DNA of 64,000 nt from Spirilliplanes yamanashiensis (GTDB lineage Bacteria > Actinomycetota > Actinomycetes > Mycobacteriales > Micromonosporaceae), in the NCBI RefSeq assembly GCF_016863475.1, contig NZ_BOOY01000028.1, positions 114,588 through 178,587 of the forward strand, in the 5' to 3' direction. Under the pieces are notes generated by a model. The model worked only from the letters and a program-made list of their open reading frames with translations, was not told the DNA's origin and did no database searches. Each line of letters begins with the position of its first letter. Within the stretch, counting starts at the first letter, position 1. Position numbers and translations under genes: made by a program. Below are positions 35,225 to 44,077 of this stretch, piece after piece.

Positions 35225-35481
35225 AGGGCCGCCGCGTACGTCTGCGCCTGCTCCACCGCCAGCAGCGTGGCGGACAGGCAGTCGCCGAGCTGCTGGTCGG
35301 CCTGGGCGAGTGAGGCGCGGGCGGTGCCGACGGCCTCGGCGGCGCTGCCGTCGAGCGCGGCGGTGAGGGTCGTCTGGGCCTCGCCGACCCGGTCGCGGGC
35401 GGCGCGGATCGCGGCCTGGCCCTCGCTGACGTGCTGCAGGGCCGCGGCGACGGCGGCCTTCACCTCGGCGACGCTCGCCAC
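35221..35481 (-). CDS. Small helical protein, DUF6244-like
   Basis: 86 residues, almost entirely helical: VAEVKAAVAAALQHVSEGQAAIRAARDRVGEAQTTLTAALDGS and VGTARASLAQADQQLGDCLSATLLAVEQAQTYAAAL, a two-helix hairpin broken by Gly-Ser-Ala-Ala. The pattern matches the DUF6244 family frequent in Micromonosporaceae, of unknown function and often next to larger Ala-rich partners, as here. The size and hairpin recall ESX-type secreted proteins, but the WxG motif is missing. GTG start. Confidence 0.7.
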   Translation of the reverse strand: MASVAEVKAAVAAALQHVSEGQAAIRAARDRVGEAQTTLTAALDGSAAEAVGTARASLAQADQQLGDCLSATLLAVEQAQTYAAAL

Positions 35482-35564
35482 TGCCGGTGCCTCCCGCCCC
35501 AGTTCGGTCCGATGTGCCGACTGTAGACGGAGATGACCGATCCGGACTGGATCTTGCGGTGTCG

Positions 35565-35888
35565 TCAGCGCCGTGTCGCGGTCGGCTCCGGCGACGGGGT
35601 GGCGGTGCGGTCGTCGACGCGGGCCGGGAACAGCGGGGTGGCGCCGTCGTCGCGGGCGTCGCGGATGTTCCAGGTGACGATGAGGCCGACGGCGACCGCG
35701 ACGAACACCCCGACCTTGACCAGCGCCCGGAAGCTCGCCCAGAACCCCTTGCGCATCGACTTCACGGCGCCCTTGGTGGCCTTGTAGTCCCTGTTGGCGC
35801 GCCGCATGACCGCCCAGCCGTAGCCGAAGGCGATGAGGATGCCGCCGACCAGGACCAGGGTGAGGAGGGAAATGTTGCTGTGCTGCAC
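35565..35888 (-). CDS. Small membrane protein, unknown
   Basis: 107 residues with two membrane spans, ISLLTLVLVGGILIAFGYGWAV and VKVGVFVAVAVGLIVTWNI, separated by a basic stretch (RRANRDYKATKGAVKSMRKGFWASFR) that probably faces the cytoplasm. The tail is Thr/Pro-rich and probably external. GTG start. Stands alone; not recognised. Confidence 0.7.
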   Translation of the reverse strand: MQHSNISLLTLVLVGGILIAFGYGWAVMRRANRDYKATKGAVKSMRKGFWASFRALVKVGVFVAVAVGLIVTWNIRDARDDGATPLFPARVDDRTATPSPEPTATRR

Positions 35889-35950
35889 CAGAACAGCCTG
35901 AATTCCCGGTTACGCCCGTGCAACAGCCGAACGGAGGTTGTGAGTGATCT

Positions 35951-36325
35951 TCAGCCGGACAGCCAGCGCGGCCCGCGCACCTGCGCGCCGTGGGCGGCGA
36001 CCCGCTCGCGCAGGGCCCGGTCGGCGGTCACGACGACGGCCGGGCGGTCGCCCGCGGCGGCCACGAGCGCCACGATCGCGTCGTCGCCGGAGCCGGGTGC
36101 GCGCTCCAGGCGTACCCCGGCCGTGGCGGGGATGTCGCGGGCCCGGCCCTCGACGACCAGGACGACCTCGACGGGCCCGGCGAGGTCCGGCCAGCTCCCG
36201 GCGGCCGCCAGGCGGGCCAGCCGGTCGCGCAGCCGCACCGCTGCGCCGGCCCGGTCGCGCCACCAGCCGTCGGGCACCGAGCCGACGACGTTGGCGCCGT
36301 CCACCACCAGCAGGGTCGGGTCCAT
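35951..36325 (-). CDS. NYN/PIN-like domain protein
   Basis: 124 residues. LLVVDGANVVGSVPDGWWRDRAGAAVRL at the start, VVLVVEGRAR in the middle, and GSGDDAIVALVAAAGDRPAVVVTADRALRERVAAHGAQVRGPRWL form the acidic-residue pattern of NYN (YacP-like) ribonuclease-fold proteins: D in DGAN, DD in GSGDDAIV and D in VTADRAL. Predicted to be a metal-dependent RNA-processing or toxin-like nuclease; there is no adjacent antitoxin. ATG start after the protease end region; stand-alone gene. Confidence 0.82.
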   Translation of the reverse strand: MDPTLLVVDGANVVGSVPDGWWRDRAGAAVRLRDRLARLAAAGSWPDLAGPVEVVLVVEGRARDIPATAGVRLERAPGSGDDAIVALVAAAGDRPAVVVTADRALRERVAAHGAQVRGPRWLSG

Positions 36326-36387
36326 CCCCCGAGCATGCCGCAACCCCGCCGCGCGGGTGCGCGACGGGGCTGCGGTCGTGCGGGGGC

Positions 36388-37902
36388 CTACGGGTTGGTC
36401 ACGCCCAGGCTGTACGAGCCGGAGCCGGAGTACGCGTGCACCCGCACCCGGTAGCGGCCGGCGGTGCCGCTGTAGGAGATGGTTTCGTCCGGGCCGGCGC
36501 TGGTGCCGGAGGCGACGTTGGTCCACCCGAAGGTGCCGTACTTCTGCAGGTAGATGTCGAAGTCCGCGCCGGTCGGGCCGTCCAGGCAGATGCGGTGCGT
36601 GCCGCTGACGGTGGTGGTGTAGTAGCTGCCGCCGGGCTGGTAGGCGCTGGCGCCCGAGGACAGCGAGCCGCCGTAGGTGGACTCGTAGCCGGTGCAGGAG
36701 CCGCCGCCCGGCGGGGGCGTGGTCGGCGGGGTGGTCGGCGGGGTGCCGCCGCCCGAGGTGGTCAGCGTGAGCCCGTACGCGCTCAGGATCTCGTTGACCG
36801 GCTGGAAGTAGGTGGTGCCGCCGGTCGAGCAGTTGCCGGAGCCGCCGGAGGTGACGCCCTGCGCCTGCTGGCCGGACAGCCACGAGCCGCCCGAGTCGCC
36901 GGGCTCGGCGCAGGCGTTGGTGCGGGTCAGGCCGGTGACGGTGCCCTGCGGGTAGTTGACCGTCGAGTTCTTCGCCTGCACGGTGCCGCAGCGCCAGCCG
37001 GTGGTGGAGCCGGAGCGGCAGATCGACGCGCCGACGGCGGCCTCGGTGGAGCCGGCCACGGTGACGTTGCCGCCGGAGTAGTTGTTGACCCACGGCTGCG
37101 AGACCCAGTTGCTGTTGGTCTGCACCCAGGCGTAGTCGTTGCCGGGGAACGACGAGCCGCGGAAGGTGCCCTGCGCGACCCGGTTGAAGCCGGTGGTGGC
37201 GGCGCCGGTGCTGCCGCAGTGGCCGGCGGTGACGAAGCCGCCCGTGACGGAGAAGCCGACGGAGCAGCGGCCGCTGCCGATGTAGTAGGCGTCGCCGCCG
37301 CGGGTGTCGTACAGCGGGCGCGGGGCCTCGGCGCTGGCGACGACGGCGACGCCGCTGACGCCGGCCGCCTTCACGAACGCCTTGGCTGCCTTGTCGCCAC
37401 CGCGGGCGAGCACGACGACGGCGTTGCGGGCCGGGTCGACGTACCAGCCGGGCACGGCGCCGGCCGGGGCCTTGGCCGCCGCGGCGTCGAGCCGGGCCTT
37501 GGTGGCGTCGAGGTCGGCGCCGCTGCGGGTGACGACCTTGGCGGTGGCGCCGGCGGCGGTGACCGTGGCGGCCTGCGCCGCGTCGGTGACGGCGACGGTG
37601 AACGTGGTGGCGTCGGCGCTGAGCCACGAGCCGGCGTACGCGGCGCCGAGCGCCTTGCGCAGCCGCAGGTCGGCGCGGGCGGCCTTGTCCTCGGCGGACA
37701 GCCGGGCCCGGGCCTTGTCGGGGGTGACCCGCAGGTCGCGGGCCAGGGCGGCGAGCATCTGGGGGTTCGCGGCGTCGGCGGGGGCAACGGCCGTGACGGG
37801 GGAGGGGTTCAGCTCGGCGGCGGCGGGCAGTGCGGTGGCGACGGCCAGCGCACCGACGGGCAGGGCGATGGCGGCGGTGACCGCGAGGGTTCTACGGCGC
37901 AT
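36388..37902 (-). CDS. Secreted streptogrisin-like serine protease with C-terminal PPC domain
   Basis: 504 residues. Signal peptide (RRRTLAVTAAIALPVGALAVATALPAAAE), a propeptide to about residue 195 of the alpha-lytic protease type, a S1E/streptogrisin-like catalytic domain with His in GGFVTAGHCGSTG, Asp in GNDYAWV and Ser in EPGDSGGSW, then a Pro/Thr linker (TPPTTPPTTPPPGGG) and a C-terminal pre-peptidase (PPC) domain with DFDIYLQKYG and GRYRVRVHAYSGSGSYSL. The PPC domain is usually cleaved or binds substrate. ATG 37902 follows a GAGGAG site; an upstream in-frame start is less likely. The LysR gene upstream on the same strand resembles the stgR-sprD arrangement of Streptomyces. Confidence 0.93.
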   Translation of the reverse strand: MRRRTLAVTAAIALPVGALAVATALPAAAELNPSPVTAVAPADAANPQMLAALARDLRVTPDKARARLSAEDKAARADLRLRKALGAAYAGSWLSADATTFTVAVTDAAQAATVTAAGATAKVVTRSGADLDATKARLDAAAAKAPAGAVPGWYVDPARNAVVVLARGGDKAAKAFVKAAGVSGVAVVASAEAPRPLYDTRGGDAYYIGSGRCSVGFSVTGGFVTAGHCGSTGAATTGFNRVAQGTFRGSSFPGNDYAWVQTNSNWVSQPWVNNYSGGNVTVAGSTEAAVGASICRSGSTTGWRCGTVQAKNSTVNYPQGTVTGLTRTNACAEPGDSGGSWLSGQQAQGVTSGGSGNCSTGGTTYFQPVNEILSAYGLTLTTSGGGTPPTTPPTTPPPGGGSCTGYESTYGGSLSSGASAYQPGGSYYTTTVSGTHRICLDGPTGADFDIYLQKYGTFGWTNVASGTSAGPDETISYSGTAGRYRVRVHAYSGSGSYSLGVTNP

Positions 37903-38003
37903 CCCGGTGCTCCTCGTGCAGGGGAGTTGGATGCCCGTCAACCTAACGGCCGGTATCGACGCTCATATATCCCAGCTGGCTCATACCACCGTGCATCGGT
38001 TTC

Positions 38004-38981
38004 TCAGGCGGCGGTCAGCTGCGCCACCCCGAGCTGCGGGTGCGCCGCCTGCCACAGCACGTACTGCGGGTTGCGGGCGATGGCGTCGCGGTACGCCTCC
38101 GTGGCCATCTCCAGCAGCCGCGGGGCCATCGCGGCGGCCGGGCTGTCGGGGTGCCAGCCGAGCACCTGCCGCCAGCGCAGCGGCGCGCCCGCGATCGGGC
38201 GGTGCGCCAGCCCGGCGGGCGGCCGGAACGTGGGCTGGCAGATGGCGACGGCCGAGCCGGCCTCCACCATGTCGACGCAGCCGCGGATGTCGGTCTCGAG
38301 CATGCGCCGCGGCGCGAAGCCGGCCCGCGCGCAGGCCGCGGCGAAGCAGTCGCCGAAGCAGCCGTCGCCGGCGCCCGCCACCCACAGCTCGTCGGCCAGC
38401 TCGGACAGGTCGAGCTCCTCGTTCTTCAGCGCCGGGTGGTCCTCGGGCATGAGGACGCAGACGCCGTCGACCGCGATGGTGCGCCAGACCAGCCCGTACT
38501 CCGCCGACGGCATGGCGTCGCCGCACACGCCGACCTGGGCGAAGTCGAGCTTGCCGGCGAGCACCATGGACGCCAGCTCGTCGACGTAGTACGAGGCGTG
38601 GGTGGTGATCTGGGCGTTCGGCTGGTCCTCGGACAGCCGGTGCACCAGCCCGCCGATGATGGGACCGCCGCAGGCGCCGATCCGGTAGCGGGACATGCCG
38701 GTCTCCTGCTCGGAGCCCGCCAGCCGGGCCGCCTCGTCCTGCAGCCCCTTCATGGCGGGCAGCAGCACCTTGGCCCGGGCGAGCACGAGCTCGCCGAGTG
38801 CGGTGGGGCGCGCGCCCCGGCGGTCCCGCTCGAACAGCGGGCCGCCCAGCGTGCGCTCGATGCGTTGCAGCTGGGCCGTCAGGGCGGGTTGCGCCAGTCC
38901 CAGCATCGACGCGGCCTTGGTCACACTCCCTGTCTCCGCGATGGCGCAGACCACCTTGAGGTGACGTAGCTCGAGGTTCAT
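38004..38981 (-). CDS. LysR-family transcriptional regulator
   Basis: 325 residues. The winged helix is typical: ELRHLKVVCAIAETGSVTKAASMLGLAQPALTAQLQRIERTLGGPLFERDRRG. The effector-binding domain begins near 95 with YRIGACGGPIIGGLVHRL and has an unusual number of Cys residues (GVCGD, VCVL, GCFGDCFAAACARAG). It lies just upstream of the secreted protease on the same strand, an arrangement reported for StgR and a streptogrisin gene in Streptomyces coelicolor, so it may control that protease. GTTCGtgaCGAAC at 39043-39055, about 60 bases upstream of the start, is a possible binding site. Confidence 0.88.
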   Translation of the reverse strand: MNLELRHLKVVCAIAETGSVTKAASMLGLAQPALTAQLQRIERTLGGPLFERDRRGARPTALGELVLARAKVLLPAMKGLQDEAARLAGSEQETGMSRYRIGACGGPIIGGLVHRLSEDQPNAQITTHASYYVDELASMVLAGKLDFAQVGVCGDAMPSAEYGLVWRTIAVDGVCVLMPEDHPALKNEELDLSELADELWVAGAGDGCFGDCFAAACARAGFAPRRMLETDIRGCVDMVEAGSAVAICQPTFRPPAGLAHRPIAGAPLRWRQVLGWHPDSPAAAMAPRLLEMATEAYRDAIARNPQYVLWQAAHPQLGVAQLTAA

Positions 38982-39136
38982 AGCGTGACGGTAGGACGTT
39001 CGCGGGATTGCCGGAAGACCTTCGGACCCGCAAAGCTCATCCGTTCGTGACGAACCGGTTAATCAAATGGACAAGTCTCGCCAATAAGTAAGGAACTACG
39101 AGACGAAAGTCCACGATGCCCGGTGCGCGCGGAACC

Positions 39137-39745
39137 TCAGAGCTTGTCCGTGTACGTGACCCGCCGGGTCAGCGCGTCGCGCATCTTGTCCCAGACCCCC
39201 ATCGCCGGATCGACCACCTTGTTCCACGGCGGGGTCGACGGCGTCGCCGGGTGCGGCCGGGTCGGGGCCGCCTCCTCCGCCGTCTCGAACCGGTTGCCGA
39301 GCCGGATGAGGTCGTCCGCCGGCGCCAGCTGCAGCAGCAGCGGCAGCAGCTCCTCGCCGGCCGCCTCGGCGTGCCGGCGCACCTGCGTGCACAGCGTCGC
39401 CGCGACCGCGCGCAGCTCGTCGCCGCCCGCCGTCTGCAGCTCGCGCAGCGTCACCATCAGGGCGTCGTCCTCGGCCAGCTCCCGGTCGGCCAGCTGCGGG
39501 CCGTTCGGCACCGTCACCCGGATCGCCGGGTAGAGGTACTGCTCCTCGGCCGACAGGTGCCGGGCCAGGCTCGCCACCACCACCTGCGCCAGCCGGCGGC
39601 GGCGCGCCTCCGGCACCGTGTCGTCCAGCAGGTCCGCGCACAGGGCCAGCAGGTCCCGGTGCTCGCCCGCGACGACGTCGACGACGTTGCGGCCCGACGG
39701 GGTCTCGGGCCCGAACGGCGGCAGCGGGGGCAGGGGTACGGACAT
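39137..39745 (-). CDS. Hemerythrin HHE-domain protein
   Basis: 202 residues. The HHE cation-binding helices are visible: VVAGEHRDLLALCADLLDDT, LARHLSAEEQYLYPAI (His and Glu ligands) and VRRHAEAAGEELLPLL near 120. A di-iron or other metal site binding oxygen or nitric oxide is expected. The C-terminal part beyond 150 is polar and probably disordered, ending in DKMRDALTRRVTYTDKL. ATG start; divergent from the M20 peptidase gene. Alternative roles include general metal or redox sensing. Confidence 0.85.
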   Translation of the reverse strand: MSVPLPPLPPFGPETPSGRNVVDVVAGEHRDLLALCADLLDDTVPEARRRRLAQVVVASLARHLSAEEQYLYPAIRVTVPNGPQLADRELAEDDALMVTLRELQTAGGDELRAVAATLCTQVRRHAEAAGEELLPLLLQLAPADDLIRLGNRFETAEEAAPTRPHPATPSTPPWNKVVDPAMGVWDKMRDALTRRVTYTDKL

Positions 39746-39864
39746 GCGGGCGCTCCTCGGCTGGTCGTCCTGTTCGGACCCCGACCGGGCTACCCGCGGC
39801 GCCCGCCGGTGAAACGCGGGCCCGCGCCGCCCGCGCCCGCCGGACCTGCTGGTATGAAGGGCGG

Positions 39865-41175
39865 ATGGAACCCGGGACTGCGGAGAGCGAGGTCGTCGAC
39901 CTGTGCCGCGACCTGCTGCGCATCGACACCTCGAACACCGGCGACACCACCACCAGCGCCGGCGAGCGCGATGCCGCGGAGTACGTCGCCGCGAAGCTGG
40001 CCGAGGTGGGCGTCCAGGGTGAGATCTACGAGTCCGCGCACCGCCGGGCCAGCTACGTCGCCCGCATCCCCGGCGCCGACCCGGCCCGCGGCGCCCTGCT
40101 CGTGCACGGCCACCTCGACGTGGTGCCCGCCGACGCCTCCGAGTGGTCGGTGCCGCCGTTCGCCGGCGAGATCAAGGACGGCTACCTGTGGGGCCGCGGC
40201 GCCATCGACATGAAGGACTTCGACGCGATGGTGCTGGCCGTGGTGCGCCAGTGGCAGCGCACCGGGGTCGTGCCGCCGCGCGACATCGTCCTCGCGTTCA
40301 CCGCCGACGAGGAGGCGGGCAGCGAGTACGGCGCCCACCACCTGGTGCGCGAGCACCGCGACCTGCTGGCCGACTGCACCGAGGCGGTCGGCGAGGTCGG
40401 CGGCTTCTCCTACACGGTCAGCGACGACCTGCGGCTCTACCTCATCGAGACCGCCGAGAAGGGCATCGACTGGCTGCGCCTGCACGCCCGCGGCCGGCCC
40501 GGCCACGGCTCGTTCGTGCACGACGACAACGCGGTCACCGCCCTGTCCGAGGCGGTCGCCCGGGTCGGCCGGCACCGCTTCCCGCTGGTCGTCACGCCCA
40601 CCGTGCGGGCGTTCCTCGACCAGGTGTCCGAGGCGCTCGGCATCGAGCTCGACCCGGACGACCCGGAGCTGGCCATCGCCAAGCTCGGCCCCATCGCCAA
40701 CCTCATCGGCGCGACCGTGCGCAACACCGCCAACCCGACCGGGCTGACCGCCGGCTACAAGCACAACGTCATCCCCGGCCGGGCCTCGGCCACCATCGAC
40801 TGCCGGCTGCTGCCCGGCCAGGAGCGCGTGTTCCTCGACCAGCTGCGCGAGGTCATCGGCCCCGACATCGACATCGAGCACGTCACCCAGCAGCCGCCCC
40901 TGGAGACCGGCTTCGACGGCCCGCTGGTCGACGCGATGGCCGCCGCCCTGCGCGCCGAGGACCCGGGCGCCCGGGCCGTGCCGTACATGCTGTCGGGCGG
41001 CACCGACGCCAAGGCGTGGGACCACCTCGGCATCCGCTGCTTCGGCTTCGCGCCGCTGCGGCTGCCCGCCGACCTGAACTTCTCGGCGCTGTTCCACGGC
41101 ATCGACGAGCGCGTCCCGGTCGACGGTCTACAGTTCGGCGTGCGTGTGCTCGACCGGTTCCTCCGGCAGAGCTGA
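39865..41175 (+). CDS. M20-family metallopeptidase/deacylase
   Basis: 436 residues of the M20/M25/M40 dizinc family. Zinc ligands and catalytic residues are in place: LLVHGHLDVVPAD (His and catalytic Asp, near 73), WGRGAIDMKDFDA (bridging Asp), FTADEEAGSEYG (catalytic Glu pair), and a late zinc His in ALFHGIDERVPVD. The lid domain spans roughly 200-330 (ARGRPGHGSFVHDDNAV). Likely hydrolyses small peptides or N-acyl amino acids in the cytosol. ATG start following a GGAT-type site. The downstream hypothetical gene begins 34 bases after it. Confidence 0.9.
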   Translation: MEPGTAESEVVDLCRDLLRIDTSNTGDTTTSAGERDAAEYVAAKLAEVGVQGEIYESAHRRASYVARIPGADPARGALLVHGHLDVVPADASEWSVPPFAGEIKDGYLWGRGAIDMKDFDAMVLAVVRQWQRTGVVPPRDIVLAFTADEEAGSEYGAHHLVREHRDLLADCTEAVGEVGGFSYTVSDDLRLYLIETAEKGIDWLRLHARGRPGHGSFVHDDNAVTALSEAVARVGRHRFPLVVTPTVRAFLDQVSEALGIELDPDDPELAIAKLGPIANLIGATVRNTANPTGLTAGYKHNVIPGRASATIDCRLLPGQERVFLDQLREVIGPDIDIEHVTQQPPLETGFDGPLVDAMAAALRAEDPGARAVPYMLSGGTDAKAWDHLGIRCFGFAPLRLPADLNFSALFHGIDERVPVDGLQFGVRVLDRFLRQS

Positions 41176-41209
41176 CCCCCGACCGTCCGTCCGAAGGGAT
41201 TCCCTCACC

Positions 41210-41875
41210 ATGTCCGACCGCAACGCGGAGCTGGCCGCCGCACTCGACAGGGTCGTCGAGGCCGCCCGCGGCCACCTCGCCGCCGTGCAGTCCGCCCAGG
41301 GCCGCATCGACGACGACGGGGTGTGGCAGGCGTACGTCGCCCTGAACAACGCCTCCTTCGCGTACGACGAGCTGCTGCTCGACGCGTACGGCGAGGTCAC
41401 CCCGTGGGACGTCGAGGCGATCGACCCCGACGAGGCCGACCGCGCGTTCGGGTCCGACGTGGCGACGGGCGAGGAGCCCGCCGACCCGCACCCGCAGGTC
41501 ATCTCGGTGCGCCAGCGCCGCGACTACCGGGTGCCGAGCACCGCCGCCCTGCTGCGGGTCGCCGAGACCGCCCGCCGCGCCGCCGTGCCGGACGACGCCG
41601 AGATCGAGCCGGTCGAGAGCGTCGGCGAGGCGGTGCTGGAGCTGCTGCAGTCCGGCGACGGCTCGCTCGCCGCCCTCGACGTGCCGGAGCTGGAGCCGCT
41701 CGACGGCGTCGTGACGGTCAGCGAGGTCGCCGTCCCGCTCGACCTGGAGGCGTTCGCCGACGACGACGCGGCCGGCCCGTTCACGCCCGCCGAGCAGGAC
41801 GTGCTGGTCGGGCGGCTCGACGAGCACCCGTACACCGGCGAGGACGACCACGAGGGCCACGACCACGCCCACTAG
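41210..41875 (+). CDS. Hypothetical acidic protein with His-rich tail
   Basis: 221 residues. N-terminal part is helical (NAELAAALDRVVEAARGHLAAVQSAQGRIDDDGVWQAYVALNNASFAYDELLLDAYGEV); the rest is strongly acidic. The last residues, DDHEGHDHAH, form a short metal-binding-like tail. No known domain recognised. Probably co-transcribed with the M20 peptidase. ATG with GAAGGGA upstream. A strong stem-loop follows 145 bases downstream. Confidence 0.7.
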   Translation: MSDRNAELAAALDRVVEAARGHLAAVQSAQGRIDDDGVWQAYVALNNASFAYDELLLDAYGEVTPWDVEAIDPDEADRAFGSDVATGEEPADPHPQVISVRQRRDYRVPSTAALLRVAETARRAAVPDDAEIEPVESVGEAVLELLQSGDGSLAALDVPELEPLDGVVTVSEVAVPLDLEAFADDDAAGPFTPAEQDVLVGRLDEHPYTGEDDHEGHDHAH

Positions 41876-42019
41876 GCGGGTCGGCCGTTCGGCCGGTGTG
41901 CACAGCCGCACAGCCTGTGCGCCACCCCCGCTCGCGGGCGGCGCACAGTAGGAGTCAGAAGCCGGTCGGGTCCGAGAGGTGCCGATCCCCAGGCCCGGCT
42001 GTTGCGCACCACCGACCTC

Positions 42020-42052
42020 GGCGGTCCCTCCCGGAAGCGGGGAGGGACCGCC
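42020..42052. terminator. Perfect bidirectional stem-loop terminator
   Basis: GGCGGTCCCTCCC at 42020-42032 pairs perfectly with GGGAGGGACCGCC at 42040-42052 around a 7-base loop. It lies between the end of the acidic hypothetical gene and the end of the convergent DUF5703 gene and can act on both strands. Confidence 0.85.
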
Positions 42053-42079
42053 GACTCGGGCCGGTGGCCCGGCGGGGGC

Positions 42080-42271
42080 TCAGTAGGAGAGACCCGGCTG
42101 CGACTGGTTCTGCAGCCGCCGGCGCAGCACCACCTGCCGCGACCCGTCGGGGTACAGCCGCACCCGGGCCAGCTCCCAGCCGGAGAACTCCGCCTGGATC
42201 GCCAATTGCGCCGCGGCGGTCAACCGGTCGACATTCGAGGGCAACCGCAGCGGCGCGTATTCGTAGTCCAT
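42080..42271 (-). CDS. DUF5703-like small protein
   Basis: 63 residues: MDYEYAPLRLPSNVDRLTAA, then LAIQAEFSGWELARVRLYPDG and RQVVLRRRLQNQ. The pattern (Y-E-Y-x-P-L-R-LP, helix, GWEL-ARV-LYPDG-RKV-L-R) is typical of a short conserved actinobacterial family, DUF5703, with unknown function; it is found near M20 peptidase genes in relatives, as here. ATG start. It converges on the hypothetical gene with the stem-loop between. Confidence 0.75.
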   Translation of the reverse strand: MDYEYAPLRLPSNVDRLTAAAQLAIQAEFSGWELARVRLYPDGSRQVVLRRRLQNQSQPGLSY

Positions 42272-42276
42272 GTGCC

Positions 42277-43347
42277 CTATCGTGCGCCCGCCACCTGCGC
42301 TCGCACCACCCCCGCGCCGCACGTCGCACACCCGCCGCGGCGGCGCAGGTGGTACGCCAGCGCGGCCGCGCCGAGGGCCACCCCCCACACCGGCCAGAGC
42401 AGCATGGGCGCCGACGCGGCGCTGATCCCGCCGCCGACCATGCCGAGGAAACCGTCGGTGCTGAGCAGCCCGACCGAGGCCGACGTGACGAGCACCGCGA
42501 CCAGCCCCGCCGGCACCGTCGCCAGCCGCACCGGCACCCGCCGGCCCGCGAGGCCGGGCAGCCACCGCGGGAACACCTCGCCCCAGCGCTGCGTCAGCCC
42601 CAGCGTCAGCACGGCCCCGGCCAGCGCGAACGCCCCCAGGCCCGCGCCCGCCCACACCAGGCCGCTGGCCCGCATCTCGCGCAGGAACTCCGCCGGGATG
42701 CCCAGCGGGACGCCCGCCGCCCAGGCCAGCCGGGTGACGGCGTACAGGGCGGGGATGACCGCGGCGACCGCGACCGCCCACCGGCCCCAGCGGGCGGCGG
42801 CGGCCGGCGTCGTCCAGCCGCGCTCCGGGTGGCGCCGCCCGCACGCCACGCACGCCCCGGCGGCGGCGCGGCCCCGCAGCAGCGCCGCCCGGGCCAGCAG
42901 CACCCCGCCGGCGACGCCGGCCACCTGCGCCGCGGCGGCCCCGGTGAAGATCTCGCCGTAGTCGACGGGCGGGTACCCGAACGGCGCGCCGACGACGAGG
43001 ACCGGCAGGTACCCGGCGAGGGTCAGCAGCCGCGCGTCGGGCACCACCACCAGCAGCGCGGCGGCCACCGCCCAGGCGTACCCGAGCGCGGCGGGGAGCA
43101 CCCCGCGGCCCGGCGCCGCCCGGGCGGCCAGCACCAGCGCGGCGGCCGCGGCGAGCAGCAGCACGGCGGCGGACAGCGGGGCGCCCACGGCCGGGTCCAC
43201 GGCGCGCAGCGGGCTGCTCGCGTTGTGCGGGTCGCCCGTCCCGAACGGGAAGCCGCGGCCGGCGGCGGTCCAGGCGAGGGCGACGGCGCCGGAGCCGCCG
43301 GCCCAGGCGGCCGCGGCGAGGGCGGCGGAACGTGCGGATGTCGTCAT
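42277..43347 (-). CDS. Polytopic membrane protein with two Cys-pair motifs
   Basis: 356 residues with about nine to ten hydrophobic spans (VGAPLSAAVLLLAAAAALVLAA, LGYAWAVAAALLVVVP, ALYAVTRLAWAAGV, LGAFALAGAVLTLGL and others). Two cytoplasmic-like CxxC pairs occur: GACVACGRRHPERGW in the middle and GGCATCGAGVV near the end, suggesting a split zinc or redox site. No transporter family is recognised. ATG start, near the two-component genes but not overlapping them. Confidence 0.7.
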   Translation of the reverse strand: MTTSARSAALAAAAWAGGSGAVALAWTAAGRGFPFGTGDPHNASSPLRAVDPAVGAPLSAAVLLLAAAAALVLAARAAPGRGVLPAALGYAWAVAAALLVVVPDARLLTLAGYLPVLVVGAPFGYPPVDYGEIFTGAAAAQVAGVAGGVLLARAALLRGRAAAGACVACGRRHPERGWTTPAAAARWGRWAVAVAAVIPALYAVTRLAWAAGVPLGIPAEFLREMRASGLVWAGAGLGAFALAGAVLTLGLTQRWGEVFPRWLPGLAGRRVPVRLATVPAGLVAVLVTSASVGLLSTDGFLGMVGGGISAASAPMLLWPVWGVALGAAALAYHLRRRGGCATCGAGVVRAQVAGAR

Positions 43348-43426
43348 GCCTCCACGCTGGCCGCCGCGCGGCCGCGGGGGCTCCCGAGCGCGGGTGGACC
43401 GGCTCCCCCGCGCGGGGGAGCGGCGG

Positions 43427-44077
43427 TCAGCCCGGCGGGACGAACCCCGACCGGTACGCGGCGATGACCGCCTGGGTGCGGTCGCGCACCCCGAGCTTGG
43501 CCAGCACGTTGCCGACGTGCGTCTTCACCGTCTCGACGCCCAGCACCAGCTCGGCGGCGATCTCCGCGTTGGACAGCCCGGCCGCCATCAGCCGCAGCAC
43601 CCCGGCCTCCCGCTCGGTCAGCGGCGCGCCGGGCAGCCCCGCCGCGCCGCCGTACGCGGCCGTCAGCCGCCGGATCGCCGCCGGGAACAGCAGCGAGTCG
43701 CCGCGCGCGACCAGCCGCACCGCGTCGACGATCTGCGCCGGCCGGGCCCGCTTGAGCAGGAACCCGCTCGCGCCGGCCCGCAGCGCCGCGTACACGTGCT
43801 CGTCGTTCTCGAACGTCGTCACGACCAGCACCCGCGGCGGGTCGTCGACGCGGGTCAGCACCAGCCGGGTGGCCTGGATGCCGTCGAGGGCCGGCATCCG
43901 CACGTCCATCAGCACCACGTCGGGGCGCAGCCGGGTGACGGCGGGCAGCACCGCGGCGCCGTCGGCGGCCTCGCCCACGACCTCCAGGTCGGCCTCGGCG
44001 CCGAGCACGGCGCGCAGGCCCACCCGGACCAGCTCGTCGTCGTCGGCGATGAGCACCCGCACCGGCGTCGCGGTCAT
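43427..44077 (-). CDS. NarL/LuxR-family response regulator
   Basis: 216 residues. Receiver domain: RVLIADDDELVRVGL (acidic pocket), phosphoacceptor Asp in VVLMDVRMPALDG near 58, VVTTFE and the Lys in GFLLKRARP near 109. LuxR-type helix-turn-helix at the C-terminus: LTEREAGVLRLMAAGLSNAEIAAELVLGVETVKTHVGNVLAKLGVRDR. All key residues are present. ATG overlaps the stop of the histidine kinase (ATGA), so they form a cognate pair. Targets unknown; the aldo/keto reductase upstream belongs to the same operon. Confidence 0.95.
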   Translation of the reverse strand: MTATPVRVLIADDDELVRVGLRAVLGAEADLEVVGEAADGAAVLPAVTRLRPDVVLMDVRMPALDGIQATRLVLTRVDDPPRVLVVTTFENDEHVYAALRAGASGFLLKRARPAQIVDAVRLVARGDSLLFPAAIRRLTAAYGGAAGLPGAPLTEREAGVLRLMAAGLSNAEIAAELVLGVETVKTHVGNVLAKLGVRDRTQAVIAAYRSGFVPPG

